NCBI GenBank assembly: GCA_964617765.1
Contig: CAZTZY010000044.1
Coordinates: forward strand, 1-24,378
DNA length: 24,378 nucleotides
Direction of reading: 5' to 3'
Source: CAZTZY01 sp964617765
Lineage (GTDB): Bacteria > Pseudomonadota > Gammaproteobacteria > Pseudomonadales > DT-91
Shown here: positions 23,871 to 24,378 of the stretch, piece by piece
Layout of the letters: each line of letters begins with the position of its first letter
Position numbering within the stretch: position 1 is the first letter of the stretch
Translations under genes and position numbers: made by a program
The notes under the pieces: model-generated
What the model saw: the letters and a program-made list of their open reading frames with translations, nothing else
Databases searched by the model: none
Told to the model about the DNA's origin: nothing

Positions 23871-24378
23871 TTATTTATTATTTACAACATCAAAATTATG
23901 ATACTTCTTTACCAACACATTAATCGTTTTAAAAAGTTCATTACTTAAATTAATCTCATACTCTTTCTCAGAAAAAATTGTTACATTCGGCCCATAAAAT
24001 ACAAACACCCTTACCACCCCATCCTCAATGAAAAAAATTCCCTTTCCGTGCCATCTCTTCTTTTTCTTCTTAATTGCTTTAAAATTAGCTTTTGAAATGC
24101 TAGTTTTTAGAAGGTCTAACTCTTCCTCCTCCAAATAAGCCTTATTAATAACCTCCACTCCTCTGTTCAAATATGTTAAGCCATTCGAAAGAATAAATAT
24201 CCCGCGCTCCTCATTAAGATCACCTGGATCCGCACCATAACCGACAGATTTAATCTGCAAGATAATATTTTCATTTTGTTTTTTCGTTAGATCTCCAGCA
24301 GAAAAACCTAATGCCGCATGGCAACTTAAGCATACTATCGACACCCTAATAACTTTTCGAATAACTTGAACCAGAGCA
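23871..24378 (-). CDS. AT-rich hypothetical protein, probably exported (5' end probably outside window)
   Basis: No family was recognised. The frame is open from the stop at 23871 to the window edge. A GTG at 24344 would give 157 residues, but the codons beyond it read ALVQVIRKVIRVSIVCLSC, so a positively charged n-region (VIRKVIR) precedes the hydrophobic SIVCLSCHAALGF. That arrangement looks like a signal peptide whose start lies outside the window. The rest is Lys-, Glu- and Ile-rich, with a short basic run IKKKKKRWHG near the middle and a beta-rich second half. DNA here is clearly more AT-rich than in the preceding genes, and no T-rich terminator or neighbour explains its job. The reading frame has no interruptions. 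Confidence 0.6.
   Translation of the reverse strand, partial: ALVQVIRKVIRVSIVCLSCHAALGFSAGDLTKKQNENIILQIKSVGYGADPGDLNEERGIFILSNGLTYLNRGVEVINKAYLEEEELDLLKTSISKANFKAIKKKKKRWHGKGIFFIEDGVVRVFVFYGPNVTIFSEKEYEINLSNELFKTINVLVKKYHNFDVVNNK

Overview
The window looks like chromosomal DNA of a Gram-negative gammaproteobacterium. Supporting genes are RapA/HepA, YajQ, YaeQ, an LpxL-type lipid A acyltransferase, an EptA-type phosphoethanolamine transferase, and an EF-P carrying Arg32 together with its rhamnosyltransferase EarP. The Arg32/EarP pair is typical of the Pseudomonas/Cellvibrio/Shewanella side of the class. A Cellvibrio-like organism is my guess; I could not test it.

Left part (1-7919): envelope polysaccharide genes. 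On the + strand are the 3' half of gmd, then fcl (GDP-mannose to GDP-L-fucose), a multi-pass GT-C-like membrane protein, manC (GDP-mannose supply) and a WcaJ-type initiating sugar phosphotransferase. Together they supply the precursors and the first lipid-linked step of a fucose-containing exopolysaccharide, as in colanic acid. An eptA-like gene lies on the - strand between them. Its upstream region holds a PmrA-box-like direct repeat and a 14-bp palindrome, and it is shared with a good candidate sigma70 promoter for manC-wcaJ.

Middle part (8027-15876): housekeeping and stress genes. rapA (-, TTG start) is divergent from yajQ (+). Further on, on the - strand, are an exported DUF3857/transglutaminase-like protein, an OsmC-family protein, a TrmA/RlmCD-type RNA methyltransferase and yaeQ. 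The last three lie head to tail and form a likely operon (yaeQ, methyltransferase, osmC).

Right-centre part (16032-21334): an EF-P rhamnosylation neighbourhood. rmlC and rmlD (last two steps to dTDP-L-rhamnose) converge on efp, and earP lies further along on the same strand as efp. The earP and efp genes, usually adjacent, are separated here by a sulfotransferase-like gene (+) and an LpxL-like acyltransferase gene (-). Two 11-bp tandem repeats occur: one (15999-16031) abuts the rmlC start, the other (18294-18351) lies between the divergent efp and sulfotransferase genes.

Right end (21411-24378): a SAM-dependent methyltransferase, a class 3-like aldehyde dehydrogenase with a textbook terminator, a perfect 24-bp palindrome of the dispersed-repeat type, and an AT- and Lys-rich hypothetical protein that runs off the window edge. 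No tRNA, rRNA, CRISPR array, insertion sequence or phage gene was seen.
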